Position numbers and translations under genes: made by a program. 64,000 bases of DNA from Albidovulum sediminicola (GTDB taxonomy: Bacteria; Pseudomonadota; Alphaproteobacteria; Rhodobacterales; Rhodobacteraceae), in NCBI RefSeq assembly GCF_025751575.1, contig NZ_JAOWLA010000005.1, positions 1 to 64,000 on the forward strand, read 5' to 3'. Each line of letters opens with the position of its first letter. Positions within the stretch are counted from its first letter, which is position 1. Of the stretch, positions 47,101-55,526 are shown one piece after another. A model generated the notes under the pieces. The model was not told the origin of the DNA. It ran no database searches and was given only the letters and a program-made list of their open reading frames with translations.

Positions 47101-47356
47101 GAAGACCGCAGGAGACGTGCTGGTTGGAGGCGAGGATGCAGCAAACATCGCTCAACAGATCATCGACATCATCAAGTCGCACCTGATCGTGGACATCTGG
47201 TCGAACGAGGTCGCCCAAAACAATCTGCGGAATGCAATCGATGACTACTTCTTCGACGTCCTGCGCGACGAAAAGAGCGTAGACCTCCCCGTGGAGGTGC
47301 TCGACGAGCTCGAGTTGAAGATCATGGATCTCGCCCGGGCCAGGTTCGCGGCATGA
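44141..47356 (+). CDS. hsdR: Type I restriction endonuclease subunit HsdR (1071 aa)
   Basis: The nuclease domain comes first: KRCDIVAFVNGIPILVIENKRP around 150-170 holds the PD-(D/E)xK core (Asp, then Glu-x-Lys). The motor follows: Walker A WHTQGSGKSLTMVM at about 335, motif II LVDESHRTQTGRYG at about 437, FTGTPLL (motif III), SKLLTGFDAPRNTVLYV and ARVNRLYEDGGTEKQFGFIVDYEG (motif VI). The C-terminal third is the helical region that binds HsdM/HsdS. Start ATG 44141, within the kinase stop; a longer frame open from 43952 is only read-through. Together with HsdM and HsdS it cleaves unmodified DNA. Confidence 0.95.
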   Translation: MTFNATEKHQSQVPALQLLVALGFTPLSQEEALRLRGGRLRNVVLDDVLAEQLMRINRFTHRGREYGFDLEDAHEAMRRLKPTPDRLKGLRGTNQDIYDTLVLGTTITKSIDGDSKSYSFRYIDWERPENNVFHVTAEFSVERTASSQTKRCDIVAFVNGIPILVIENKRPTESLKKADSQLIGYQNEDNIPQLFHFAQLLIGMNRNEARYATVGTPRKFWQTWRDEEDTDEAIAPFANRVLTAAEKDAIFSRDFAGARAYFDALAAEGERTVTVQDRTVYALCRPERMLDLIRRFTVFDGGVRKVARHQQFFGIRRAVETVKQHDVSGARKGGVIWHTQGSGKSLTMVMLGRSLALERSIENPRIIIVTDRDDLDKQIKDTFKSCDLEPVRATSGVHLLELVHNKAPLVTTIINKFDTALKNSKLVDEDPNIFVLVDESHRTQTGRYGGHSQFAAKMRRLLPKTCYLGFTGTPLLKKEKNTLSTFGRLIHRYAIDEAVADGAVVPLLYEGRLVEQQVSGTVIDRWFEKISEGLTEDQKRDLKRKFSRMDALAKTDQAIRAKAFDISEHYRQHWQGTGFKAQLVAPSKAAAVRFKEVLDEIGHVSSAIVISPPDENEGNEEVDQESKDLVRRFWSQMMAKYKTEEEYNRQIIDAFKGSGDPEILIVVSKLLTGFDAPRNTVLYVCKSLKEHNLLQAIARVNRLYEDGGTEKQFGFIVDYEGLLGELDSALTTYSAFEGYEAADLAGTVHDVREEIRKLPQLHDQLWDLFKPVKNKKDMEQFEQHLADEALRHEFYARLKAFSRCLHISLSSDKLFDVFDEAKIDALKRDWKQFSELKRSVQLRYQETVDVREFEPKIQKLLDDHVVAMPAETIIEVVNINDPDALKAVVEETGVSEASRADRIASATRRAITEKMDEDPTFYKEFSELLEETIRAYREKRLSERDYLNSVVNLASKVGRKDRGRGVPESIRGDEDAQAFFGILDGQLKTAGDVLVGGEDAANIAQQIIDIIKSHLIVDIWSNEVAQNNLRNAIDDYFFDVLRDEKSVDLPVEVLDELELKIMDLARARFAA

Positions 47357-48069
47357 CACGGGAGTTGCACTACCTGCAGTACGGCGCGCAGGAGATCCAA
47401 TACGAGATCGTCCGCCGCCCGAGGAAGACACTGGAGATCTCCGTCGAGCCGGATGCATCGGTGGTGATCGCGGCCCCGGAGGACTCGACGCTCGACGCCA
47501 TCGAAGCCAAGCTGCGGAAGCGGGCAGCTTGGGTGACGAGGCAGCAGCGGTACTTCTCCCAGTTCCTGCCGCGGACGCCGGAGCGCAGGTTCGTCGCCGG
47601 AGAGACGCATCTCTACCTGGGGCGGCAGTATCGGCTGAAGGTCGTCCCGCATGTCCAAGAGAGCGTGAAGCTGATCCGCGGCTACATCGTCGTGCAGACT
47701 CACCGGCCTAACCGGCCTGAGATCACGCGCGAACTTGTCGAGGCATGGTACCGGGACCGGGCCCACATCAAGTTTCCAGAGCGCATCAAACTCTGTCTCG
47801 GCCACTTCCCGAACCCCGAGGCATTTCGGCCGAAAGGTCTCATCGTGCGTCAGACCAGGAAGCGATGGGGGTCCATGTCGCCGGCCGGACGCTTGCTGCT
47901 CAATCGCCGCCTAGTACAGGCACCGGTCGATGCCATAGACTACGTGATCACCCACGAGCTCTGTCACGTGGCGGAGCCCCATCACGGAACGGCGTTCTTC
48001 GAACTCCTCGACAAAGTATTGCCTGACTGGGAACGACGGAAGCAGAGGCTAGAACGGGCGATGGCCTGA
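47353..48069 (+). CDS. YgjP/SprT-like zinc metallopeptidase (238 aa)
   Basis: YgjP-type (DUF45) protein: an N-terminal beta domain ([29 protein letters not shown]) and the zinc site [12 protein letters not shown] at about 200, with the third His a few residues further. The preceding block [40 protein letters not shown] is typical. It overlaps hsdR by ATGA, so it is part of the operon. YgjP-like genes next to type I R-M systems are a recurring observation; a role in trimming or removing DNA-bound R-M protein would parallel SprT/Spartan, but that is inference. Confidence 0.88.
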   Translation: MTRELHYLQYGAQEIQYEIVRRPRKTLEISVEPDASVVIAAPEDSTLDAIEAKLRKRAAWVTRQQRYFSQFLPRTPERRFVAGETHLYLGRQYRLKVVPHVQESVKLIRGYIVVQTHRPNRPEITRELVEAWYRDRAHIKFPERIKLCLGHFPNPEAFRPKGLIVRQTRKRWGSMSPAGRLLLNRRLVQAPVDAIDYVITHELCHVAEPHHGTAFFELLDKVLPDWERRKQRLERAMA

Positions 48070-48319
48070 AACCTTCCGAGACTGACCGTAGCCGATCAAA
48101 GTCCACGCCAGCTTGCTGGTGCCCTGAAGTCAAGTCCAGCGCCCGTAGCCACGGCCGGAAACCGTATCGCGCCAAATGCCAAACAGAGACTCGCCCCATT
48201 TTGAGCGTTTATTTCGCCTGCAATTTCAAGTCTCTAGGGGGCAGCTCGCCTCGTATGTCGCGGGAACTGCGCCACAATACGCGAGGCGTAAAATCGTTTA
48301 AAATCAATAGATTATGTGG

Positions 48320-48409
48320 TGGCGGACAGAGAGGGATTCGAACCCTCGAGACGGTTCCCCGCCTACACACTTTCCAGGCGTGCGCCTTCGACCACTCGGC
48401 CATCTGTCC
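48320..48409 (-). tRNA. tRNA-Ser(GGA), likely island attachment locus
   Basis: The minus strand from 48409 reads GGACAGATGGCCGAGTGGTC, then the anticodon loop CTGGAAA (anticodon GGA at 48375-48373). A long variable arm and the T-loop GGTTCGAATCC follow, and the acceptor end pairs CTGTCC with the start. CCA is encoded (48322-48320). The long variable arm and anticodon identify tRNA-Ser. Its 3' end faces the restriction operon, and the right side is ordinary core genome, so it marks the right border of the island. I could not find a duplicated 3' end on the left inside the window. Confidence 0.95.
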
Positions 48410-48472
48410 GTGGCGCGGTGTTTACAAGGGGTTGAGGGCGATATGCAAGGGGGGCGTTGGGGGAAATTCGCG

Positions 48473-49192
48473 CTAATCGGCCAGGTGCAGGTTCACGCGC
48501 CGGTTCTGCTTGCCCTTGTTCTCGATCTTGCCAAGCGTGACGCGGCCGATCTCGCCCGTTCGCGCGACATGGGTGCCGCCACAAGGCTGGAGGTCCACCT
48601 GCCCCTCGCCCTCTCCGATACGGACAAGGCGCACCCGGCCCTGCCCCATCGGGGGTTTTACCGACATCGTCTTGACCAGCCCTGGATTGGCGGCCAGTTC
48701 TTCATCCGTGATCCAGTCATCGGTGACGGCCAGGTCGCGCGCAATCAGGTCGTTCAGCGCGGTCTCGATCGCGGCGGGGTCCGTCGGCGGCTCCGGCATC
48801 ATGAAGTCGAGCCGGCCCTTCTCCGCCCCGATCTGGCCGCCGGTGACCGGCAGCGGGATCACGACCGAGAGGAGATGGAGCGCGGTGTGAACGCGCATGT
48901 GGCGGTAGCGGCGGTCCCAGTCGTGCCTCTGGATCACCTCGGCACCGACCGGCGGCAGGGGGCCAGGGTCGGAGGGGATAAGGACGACGGCAGCGCCCTC
49001 GCCTTTCACGGCTGTCGCGACGGCGATCTCGGCACCCTCATGGACCAGCACCCCGCCATCGCCCGGCTGCCCGCCCGAGGTTGCATAGAAAATCGTCTGG
49101 TCAAGGACGATCCCTCCGTCGGGCGTATGGGCCACGATCCGGCCGGGCGCTTCGCGCAGATAGGCGTCGGAGCGAAACAGAAGCTCGGTCAA
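48473..49192 (-). CDS. Alanyl-tRNA editing protein AlaX-like (239 aa)
   Basis: A trans-editing domain that hydrolyses mischarged Ser-tRNA(Ala). Zinc-binding His102 and His106 lie in HTALHLL, and the second part [15 protein letters not shown] supplies Cys and His. The N-terminal beta-barrel of the AlaRS-like family is present ([16 protein letters not shown]). Its start overlaps the mechanosensitive channel gene by ATGA (49189-49192). It is the first core gene to the right of the tRNA. Length is typical for type II AlaX. Confidence 0.92.
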   Translation of the reverse strand: MTELLFRSDAYLREAPGRIVAHTPDGGIVLDQTIFYATSGGQPGDGGVLVHEGAEIAVATAVKGEGAAVVLIPSDPGPLPPVGAEVIQRHDWDRRYRHMRVHTALHLLSVVIPLPVTGGQIGAEKGRLDFMMPEPPTDPAAIETALNDLIARDLAVTDDWITDEELAANPGLVKTMSVKPPMGQGRVRLVRIGEGEGQVDLQPCGGTHVARTGEIGRVTLGKIENKGKQNRRVNLHLAD

Positions 49193-51615
49193 TGGCCGTC
49201 ATCCTCATCCGAAGGATCGTTGTGGATCAGGCGGGGGTCGGTCATGGGCTTTTCAACGGTCGTGGCCGCAGTGCCGACGCCCGCTGCCTTGGGCTTGCCC
49301 TCGCCCCAAAGCGCCTCGGGGTTGCGGATCCAGAGGTCGCGCTGCGCGAAGGGGATCTCGATCCCCTCCTCGGTGAAGCGGCGGGCGATCTCGTGGTTGA
49401 CCTCGGATTGCACCGCCAGCTTGTAGTTCACGTCCGACAGGATCATCCGAACCTCGAAATCGAGTGAATCCGCCCCGAAGCCGGTGAAAACGACCCCCGG
49501 CGCGGGGTCGACCAGCACCATGGGCTGGGCCTCCGCGATCTCCCTCAGGATCGTCTCGACCCGCCGGGTGTCGGTGCCATAGGCGACGCCGACCTTCAGG
49601 ATCAGCCGGCCCGTCAGGTTGCCGCGCGTGAGGTTCGTGACAACGCCTGAGACCAGATCCCCGTTCGGCACGATCACGTCGGTGCGGTCGAAGGTCTCGA
49701 TCCAGGTGGAGCGGACGGAGATGCCCTTGACGATGCCGAACTGGCCGTTGACCTCGATCATGTCGCCTTCGGAGATCGGCCGCTCGATCAAAAGGATGAT
49801 GCCTGAGACGAAGTTCTGCACGATGTTCTGAAGGCCGAAACCGATCCCGACCGAAAGCGCGCCTGCGACAATAGCAAGCGACGACAGGTCGAGCCCGGCA
49901 GCCGTGACCGCGACGACACCCGCCAGGAAGATCCCGACATAACCCACCCCGGCGGCCACCGCGTTCTGCACGCCCTTTTCAAGCTTGGTGCGCGGCAGGA
50001 CCGAGGATTTGAGCGCGCTCTGAAGAAGCCGCGTCGCGAGGTAGCCCAGCACGAAGACCGCGACCAGCGTCAGGAACGAGGTGGGCGAAATGCGCGCGCC
50101 CCCCAGCACGATCCCCTCGCGGAAGCGCGTCCAGGCCTCTGTCAGGTCGGCGGTGCGCGCGCCCCAGATCAGCGCCAGAGCCGGGATCGCGGCGATGGAG
50201 AGGATCGTCCCGATCAGGACCGGCACCAGCGCCTCGCGCCCTTCTTCGCCGGAACGGGTGGCGATCAGGTAGAGATCGGTCAGGAACCGGTTGAGGACGA
50301 TCACAAGCCCCACCAGCGCCAGCGTCCCGAGCGCGGGCCAGATCAGCGCGTTGGCCGCCGCCACATAGCCGACCACCCCCAGAAGCGGAGAGATGATGGA
50401 TGCCGCCACCAGAGCCGTGCCGAACATCGGCTGGATGCGGTCGCGCAGCGGTCCGGCCTCGCCACCCTTGGCGCCGTCGCGGCGGCGGATGAGGTGGCCG
50501 AGGCGGAACAGGAACACCGCGACCAGCACGACGACCGGAAACTCCCAGACCGACTGCGCGGCCTGCGACAAGGGCGGGCGCACGTCGGTTGCAAAGGCGA
50601 CGCGCATGACCTCGATCGCGGCGGCAAAGCCAAGCATGCTCGAATGGAAACGCGCCTCGGCGGGGCGGTCCACGACCAGCGGGGCCGACGTCCCACCGGC
50701 GAAGACCGAGGCCCCAAGCCAGCGCGCCACGAACAGCACCGCCGCCGCATCGGGCAATGCGCGGATCAGTTCACCGGACCGCAACCCCGTCATGCCCGTC
50801 GCACGGACCGCCATGACCAGCAGAAACACTCCCAGGACCGGCACCAGCACCTGCCCCAGCGACAGGATGGAGGCCGCGACATCCCGGCTCCGCATCGAGG
50901 CCGAATGGCGCAGCCGCATCGTCAGCCTTTCGATGAAGGCCGGCGCCCGCAGCACCAGGAAACCCGCGACGACAAGGTAAAGGATGATCGCGGGCAGGTT
51001 GTTGCGCAGTTCCGTCCGCCGCGCTGGATTTTCCCAGGCCTCCACCGTCTCGTTCCAGAGGGTCTTGAGCCCCTGGGTCAGGACGGCGGCCCCGGCGGGC
51101 CAGTTGACCGGGTTCACCGGCGAGGGCGACAGCTTGAGCAGCGCGTCCGCCTGCCGTTCGCGGATCCGGGTGTCGATTTCCTTGATGATGCCTTCGGCAC
51201 GGCTGCGCGCCTCTTCGGCGGCGATCCCCGGCGCCTGAAGCTTGTTGAGCTGATCGTTAAGCTCGGATCGGCGGGCCGCGATCTCGCGCGCCTCGGACTG
51301 GCCTTCCTCGGGCGCGGGACCAAGGGCCGCGATCTGGTTGCGCAGCGTCTCGATCCGCTGCTGGTTCGCGGTCTGCGCCGCGGTAAAGCGCGTGCGCCAG
51401 TCGACGATACGGTCGCGAAGCTGCTCAAGCGCCTGGTTGGAGGCGCGGTCGGCCTCCAGCACCTGTTCGGCAAGGTCGGCGTCCTTCCCCCATTGCTTGT
51501 AGTCGGGCGCCACGGCCTCCTGCGCGCTCGCCACGCTCGGCGCCAGCAAGACGGCCGCCGATGGGGCCGAAAGCGCCGCCAGCAAGACAAACAGCAGAAG
51601 TCGCAGGGCGCGCAT
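49189..51615 (-). CDS. MscS-family mechanosensitive channel with DUF3772 N-terminal region (808 aa)
   Basis: A signal peptide (LLLFVLLAALSAPSAAVLLAPSVASAQ) precedes a periplasmic coiled-coil DUF3772-type segment (60-180). Several transmembrane helices follow, then the MscS core: the pore helix region LSSLAIVAGALSVGIGFGLQNIVQNFVSGIILLIERP, and the cytosolic beta domain with GDMIEVNGQFGIVKGISVRSTWIETFDRTDVIVPNGDLVSG. It opens on membrane tension and releases osmolytes in the inner membrane. The start overlaps the cysK stop. It is longer than E. coli MscS but normal for the alphaproteobacterial subgroup. Confidence 0.93.
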   Translation of the reverse strand: MRALRLLLFVLLAALSAPSAAVLLAPSVASAQEAVAPDYKQWGKDADLAEQVLEADRASNQALEQLRDRIVDWRTRFTAAQTANQQRIETLRNQIAALGPAPEEGQSEAREIAARRSELNDQLNKLQAPGIAAEEARSRAEGIIKEIDTRIRERQADALLKLSPSPVNPVNWPAGAAVLTQGLKTLWNETVEAWENPARRTELRNNLPAIILYLVVAGFLVLRAPAFIERLTMRLRHSASMRSRDVAASILSLGQVLVPVLGVFLLVMAVRATGMTGLRSGELIRALPDAAAVLFVARWLGASVFAGGTSAPLVVDRPAEARFHSSMLGFAAAIEVMRVAFATDVRPPLSQAAQSVWEFPVVVLVAVFLFRLGHLIRRRDGAKGGEAGPLRDRIQPMFGTALVAASIISPLLGVVGYVAAANALIWPALGTLALVGLVIVLNRFLTDLYLIATRSGEEGREALVPVLIGTILSIAAIPALALIWGARTADLTEAWTRFREGIVLGGARISPTSFLTLVAVFVLGYLATRLLQSALKSSVLPRTKLEKGVQNAVAAGVGYVGIFLAGVVAVTAAGLDLSSLAIVAGALSVGIGFGLQNIVQNFVSGIILLIERPISEGDMIEVNGQFGIVKGISVRSTWIETFDRTDVIVPNGDLVSGVVTNLTRGNLTGRLILKVGVAYGTDTRRVETILREIAEAQPMVLVDPAPGVVFTGFGADSLDFEVRMILSDVNYKLAVQSEVNHEIARRFTEEGIEIPFAQRDLWIRNPEALWGEGKPKAAGVGTAATTVEKPMTDPRLIHNDPSDEDDGH

Positions 51616-52646
51616 CAGCCTTCGAAGACCGAGGGCAGGTCCCGCTGTTCCATGTCAAGCCAGCCGGGAACGGGCAAACCCTTGGCGCGCAGGAAATCGG
51701 GATTGAAAAGCTTCGACTGGTAGCGGTTGCCGTAGTCGCACAATACCGTGACGATGGTGTGGCCCGGGCCCATCTCTTGCGCCATGCGGATCGCGCCCGC
51801 GACGTTGATCCCGGAGGAGCCGCCAAGGCACAGCCCCTCCTCCGACAGCAGGTCGAACACGATGGGCAGCGCCTCGCTGTCGGGGATGCGCCAGGCCATG
51901 TCCGGGGTCATCCCCTCCAGGTTCGCGGTGATCCGCCCCTGCCCGATCCCTTCGGTGATCGAAGAACCCTCGGCCTTCAGCACGCCAGAGGTATAGTAGC
52001 TGAAAAGCGCCGCACCCTCCGGGTCCGCGAGGCCGATCTTCACCCCCTTGGGCTGCAGCGCCATCGCGACCCCCGCGAGCGTCCCGCCCGATCCGACCGC
52101 GCAGACGAAACCGTCGACTTTGCCGCCGGTCTGTTCCCAGATCTCCGGCCCCGTGGTTTCGAGGTGCGCCTGACGGTTGGCCACGTTGTCGAACTGGTTG
52201 GCCCAGATTGCCCCGTTCGGTTCGCTTTGCGCCAACGTGGCGGCAAGGCGGCCGGAATAGCGGACGTAGTTGTTGGGGTTGGAATAGGGCGCCGCCGGCA
52301 CCTGCACCAGGTCGGCGCCCGCCAGGCGGAGCATGTCCTTCTTTTCCTGGCTCTGCGTCTCGGGAATCACGATGACGGTTCGGAAGCCCAGCGATGCGCC
52401 CACCAGCGCCAGCCCTATGCCGGTGTTTCCGGCTGTCCCCTCGACGATCGTGCCGCCGGGCTTCAGCAAACCCTTCGCCACCGCGTCCTGAATGATGAAG
52501 AGGGCGGCGCGATCCTTGACCGACTGGCCGGGGTTCATGAACTCCGCCTTGCCGAGGATTTCGCAACCCGTCAGCTCGCTGGCCCGACGCAGGCGCACCA
52601 GGGGTGTGTTGCCCACCGCTTCCGCCAGATCCTTGTGAATGCGCAT
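51615..52646 (-). CDS. cysK: Cysteine synthase A (O-acetylserine sulfhydrylase)
   Basis: PLP-dependent lyase making cysteine from O-acetylserine and sulfide. The PLP lysine is Lys44 in GQSVKDRAA; the phosphate loop is EGTAGNTGIGLA. The order trgA-trgB-cysK here matches the tellurite-resistance locus known from Rhodobacter sphaeroides, where cysK contributes to resistance through thiol supply. 343 residues, slightly longer than the usual 310-330. Its stop overlaps the start of the channel gene (51615). A 52-bp gap separates it from trgB. Confidence 0.93.
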   Translation of the reverse strand: MRIHKDLAEAVGNTPLVRLRRASELTGCEILGKAEFMNPGQSVKDRAALFIIQDAVAKGLLKPGGTIVEGTAGNTGIGLALVGASLGFRTVIVIPETQSQEKKDMLRLAGADLVQVPAAPYSNPNNYVRYSGRLAATLAQSEPNGAIWANQFDNVANRQAHLETTGPEIWEQTGGKVDGFVCAVGSGGTLAGVAMALQPKGVKIGLADPEGAALFSYYTSGVLKAEGSSITEGIGQGRITANLEGMTPDMAWRIPDSEALPIVFDLLSEEGLCLGGSSGINVAGAIRMAQEMGPGHTIVTVLCDYGNRYQSKLFNPDFLRAKGLPVPGWLDMEQRDLPSVFEG

Positions 52647-52698
52647 AAGCCCCTCTCCCCGTTCGTTGGTCCATACCTAGGACGGTGAGCGCTGGACC

Positions 52699-53826
52699 TC
52701 AAGCCCCGGAACGTAGCACCTCCCGGATCGCCGCACGGCGGCGGGCCAGGGCCATCCCCAGAAGCAAAAGCGCGCCGTTCACAACCTCGCCGCTGTCCAT
52801 CAGCGCCATGAAGTCGTCGAAGGACACAAGATGCGCGCGGATGTCCTCGGCCTCCTCCTCGGCGCCGCCAAGGCCGGCCGCCGTGTCGGGAAGGTCGGCC
52901 AGGCCGATGTAGGTGTAAAGGAACTCCGCCTTGGAGCCGGGCGTGGGGTAATAACCCGCCACTTCGATCAGCTCGGACAATGCCAGGCCCGCCTCTTCCT
53001 GCGCCTCGCGGCGAACGGCCTCCTGTGGGGTTTCATCCGCGTCGATCTGGCCAGCGATCGCCTCGACAAGCCAGGGTTCGGCGTCGCCGCGCGCAAAGGG
53101 GCCCATGCGGAACTGCTCGATCAGCAAGACCCGGTCGCGGGCGGGATCGTAGGGCAGGACCACCGCCGCATCGTTCGAGATGAAGGCCGTGCGATCGACG
53201 GTTTCGCTCATGCTGCCGTCGAAGCGGCGGAAGCGCAGATCGTAATCCTCCACCGCGAAGAAATGCGCGTAGGGCTGGCGCCAGCCCTCCACCACGATGT
53301 CGCCGGGGCCCGCGTGGCGGCGCAGACGCGTCGGGCCGCCCGTTCCGGCGCGCAGACGCGACGCCGCGCGGACCAGCATCCGGCCATAACGCCGGTGGAC
53401 CTCTTCGGACGGAACGCAGCCCTGCAGGCGCATCACATCCGCCGCCGCCTCGACCGTCACCGGCCCCCAGCGCCGCACCCAATCCTCAAGCCGCCAAGGC
53501 GCGCCGGGCTGCCAGCGCGCATCGATCGGAAAATAGACCCGCGCCGTCACGCGGTCGCCCTGCGCCTCGACCGTCAGGTCGCGCGTGCGGTAGATGAACC
53601 CGCCCTCGTAATGATCAAGGCGCGCGATGTCCTCCGGGCCGAGCCCCTCGACCAGCACGCCGTCGGCCCCCGCGCCGCCCTCGGCGATCAGGGGAAAGTT
53701 CTGCCCTGCGGCCCAGAACACCGAATGTCCGGGAAGCCGTGCGGGACGGGCAGAGACGTCGCGCCCCAGCACCGCCGACAGAAGCGGTCGGTGACAAAGC
53801 GTGCCGTAGAAAAACAGGTTCGCCAA
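52699..53826 (-). CDS. trgB: TrgB-like NUDIX hydrolase with gamma-glutamylcyclotransferase-like N-terminus (375 aa)
   Basis: Two domains. Residues 1-150 are gamma-glutamylcyclotransferase/AIG2-like (LFFYGTLCHRPLLSAVLGR, then VEGLGPEDIARLDHYEGGFI). Residues 180-370 are an ADP-ribose pyrophosphatase-type NUDIX domain with the canonical box GQIDADETPQEAVRREAQEEAGL (the G-x5-E-x7-REUxEExGU pattern). This domain pair is found in TrgB of Rhodobacter. It sits 4 bp after trgA on the same strand. It is involved in tellurite resistance by context; the substrate is likely a nucleotide-sugar or ADP-ribose. Confidence 0.88.
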   Translation of the reverse strand: MANLFFYGTLCHRPLLSAVLGRDVSARPARLPGHSVFWAAGQNFPLIAEGGAGADGVLVEGLGPEDIARLDHYEGGFIYRTRDLTVEAQGDRVTARVYFPIDARWQPGAPWRLEDWVRRWGPVTVEAAADVMRLQGCVPSEEVHRRYGRMLVRAASRLRAGTGGPTRLRRHAGPGDIVVEGWRQPYAHFFAVEDYDLRFRRFDGSMSETVDRTAFISNDAAVVLPYDPARDRVLLIEQFRMGPFARGDAEPWLVEAIAGQIDADETPQEAVRREAQEEAGLALSELIEVAGYYPTPGSKAEFLYTYIGLADLPDTAAGLGGAEEEAEDIRAHLVSFDDFMALMDSGEVVNGALLLLGMALARRRAAIREVLRSGA

Positions 53827-53830
53827 AGTC

Positions 53831-54271
53831 TCACTTCCAGCGCTTCGCGGCCCATTCGGTCAGCATCCCGGCAAGGCCGCCCCCGACCAGAAGCACGGTC
53901 GCCACGTCGGGGAAGAACAGATAGGCACCATAATCGACGAAGAAGCGCGCCACATCGACGACCGCCTCCATCGGCCCGTCGTACATGTTTCGCATGGTCT
54001 GGCGCAGCATCGCCTCGAAGGCGAAGATGAACAGCGCCCAGGCGGCGGTGACCACGGCGGTCTTCATCCCGGCGCCGACGGATTGGTAGTATCCCTTGCC
54101 CGCGGTGGGGCCCATCACCATCCAGCCGCAAACCACGCCCACAAGCGCGGCGACCGCCGACATATAGCCGAAGTTGGTGCTTTCGGGCATATGGGGCTTC
54201 ACGATCTCGGCCGTGAAGAACGCCATGAGCGCGAAAGCCATCGCCCCGAAAAGCTTCGCAGCCGTCGGCAT
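53831..54271 (-). CDS. trgA: TrgA-like membrane protein (146 aa)
   Basis: Four hydrophobic helices: AAKLFGAMAFALMAFFTAEIV, MSAVAALVGVVCGWMVMGP, TAVVTAAWALFIFAFEAML, and FFPDVATVLLVGGGLAGML. This is the expected layout of the TrgA family that accompanies trgB. Inner-membrane location. Between cfa-type methyltransferase and trgB with one shared base to the former (54271). It is assigned by topology and by the gene order trgA-trgB-cysK. Confidence 0.85.
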   Translation of the reverse strand: MPTAAKLFGAMAFALMAFFTAEIVKPHMPESTNFGYMSAVAALVGVVCGWMVMGPTAGKGYYQSVGAGMKTAVVTAAWALFIFAFEAMLRQTMRNMYDGPMEAVVDVARFFVDYGAYLFFPDVATVLLVGGGLAGMLTEWAAKRWK

Positions 54272-55485
54272 CAGTTCGACGGCCTAGTGACGGTGATCTG
54301 CGTCACGTCGCAGTTGCCCCCATGAAAGGCCCCCGCGCAGGACGTAAGATAGAAGTTCCACATCCGCCTGAACCTTTCATCAAAACCGATCTTCGCGACC
54401 TCTTCCCAGCGGGCATTGAAGGTCTCGTGCCACCTACGCAGGGTCTGACTGTAGCTTTCGCCGAATTCGAGCGATCCGACAAGCCCAAGACCGGCCCGGG
54501 AAATCTCCCGCCTCAGCGCCGACGGGCTGGGCAGCATGCCGCCCGGGAAGATGTATTTCTGGATGAAGTCCACGCCCTTGCGATAGGTCTCGAAGCGGCG
54601 GTCCTGTAATGTGATGATCTGAAGCGTGGCATTCTTGCCCGGCCTCAGCCGGTCGCGCACCGTGTCGAAATAGACCGGCCAGTACTTCTCGCCTACCGCC
54701 TCGAACATCTCGATCGAGGCGATGCCGTCATAGCTGCCGCGTTCGTCGCGGTAGTCCTGCAACTTGATCTCGACCCGATCCGACAGGCCGGCGCGCGCGA
54801 TGCGGGCCAGCGCATACTCTCGCTGCGCCTTGGAAATCGTCAGTGCCGTCACCTTCAGCCCGCGTTCGCCCGCGGCGTATTCGCAAAAGCCCCCCCAGCC
54901 GCAGCCGATCTCCAGCACATGATCGCCCGGCTGCGCGCCGATCCGGTCCACCATCGAGGCATATTTCGCCTTCTGCGCCGCCTCCAGGCTTTCCTGCCCG
55001 CTGGTAAAGAGCGCCGAGGAATAGGTCATGCTGTCGTCAAGCCAAAGCCGATAGAAATCGTTCCCCAGGTCGTAGTGATAGGCGATGTTCTTCTTGGCCT
55101 GACGCTTGCTGTTCGACTTCAGGAAGTGACGCATCCGTTCGTAGAAACGCACGAGCCCCATGCCGGGAAAGCTGTCGTAGAGCCGGTCGTTGTCGTCATG
55201 CACCAAGTCCATGAACGCTTGCAGGTCGGGCGTTGTCCATCCGCCCTCAAGGTAGGAATCGCAGAAACCCAAGTCGCCCTCGCGGATCAGGCGGGCGAAT
55301 ACGTCCGGGTCGTGGACGCGGATTTCCGCAACGTAGCCGGGCTCGCGCCCCTCGGCCCGGAACCGGCGTCCGTCCGGCATGACGAAATCCAGCCGGCCCC
55401 GGTGAAGTTCGCTGGCAAGCCGGAACGTCTGCGCGAAGTAGCGCGGCAGATCCTGTTGGCCTTCGGTCGAAGTCAATGCGTCCAT
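54271..55485 (-). CDS. Cyclopropane-fatty-acid synthase family methyltransferase (404 aa)
   Basis: SAM-dependent enzyme that adds a methylene to unsaturated phospholipid acyl chains. SAM motif VLEIGCGWGGFCEYAA, and the family blocks NIAYHYDLGNDFYRLWLDDSMTYSSALF, EMFEAVGEKYWPVYF, and FIQKYIFPGGMLPS. Start at ATG 55485 (GGAGGGAGTC just upstream); a longer frame to 55710 is arginine-rich read-through. It ends at the start of trgA, which suggests cotranscription of the four genes. Confidence 0.92.
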   Translation of the reverse strand: MDALTSTEGQQDLPRYFAQTFRLASELHRGRLDFVMPDGRRFRAEGREPGYVAEIRVHDPDVFARLIREGDLGFCDSYLEGGWTTPDLQAFMDLVHDDNDRLYDSFPGMGLVRFYERMRHFLKSNSKRQAKKNIAYHYDLGNDFYRLWLDDSMTYSSALFTSGQESLEAAQKAKYASMVDRIGAQPGDHVLEIGCGWGGFCEYAAGERGLKVTALTISKAQREYALARIARAGLSDRVEIKLQDYRDERGSYDGIASIEMFEAVGEKYWPVYFDTVRDRLRPGKNATLQIITLQDRRFETYRKGVDFIQKYIFPGGMLPSPSALRREISRAGLGLVGSLEFGESYSQTLRRWHETFNARWEEVAKIGFDERFRRMWNFYLTSCAGAFHGGNCDVTQITVTRPSN

Positions 55486-55526
55486 GACTCCCTCCTCACG
55501 AGGAATCAGTAACCGAATCTTCCGCC

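Noticed and set aside
50494-52688. Long plus-strand frames opposite the channel gene and cysK
   Set aside because: Arginine/histidine/proline-rich mirror frames without family motifs; the minus-strand genes are clear.
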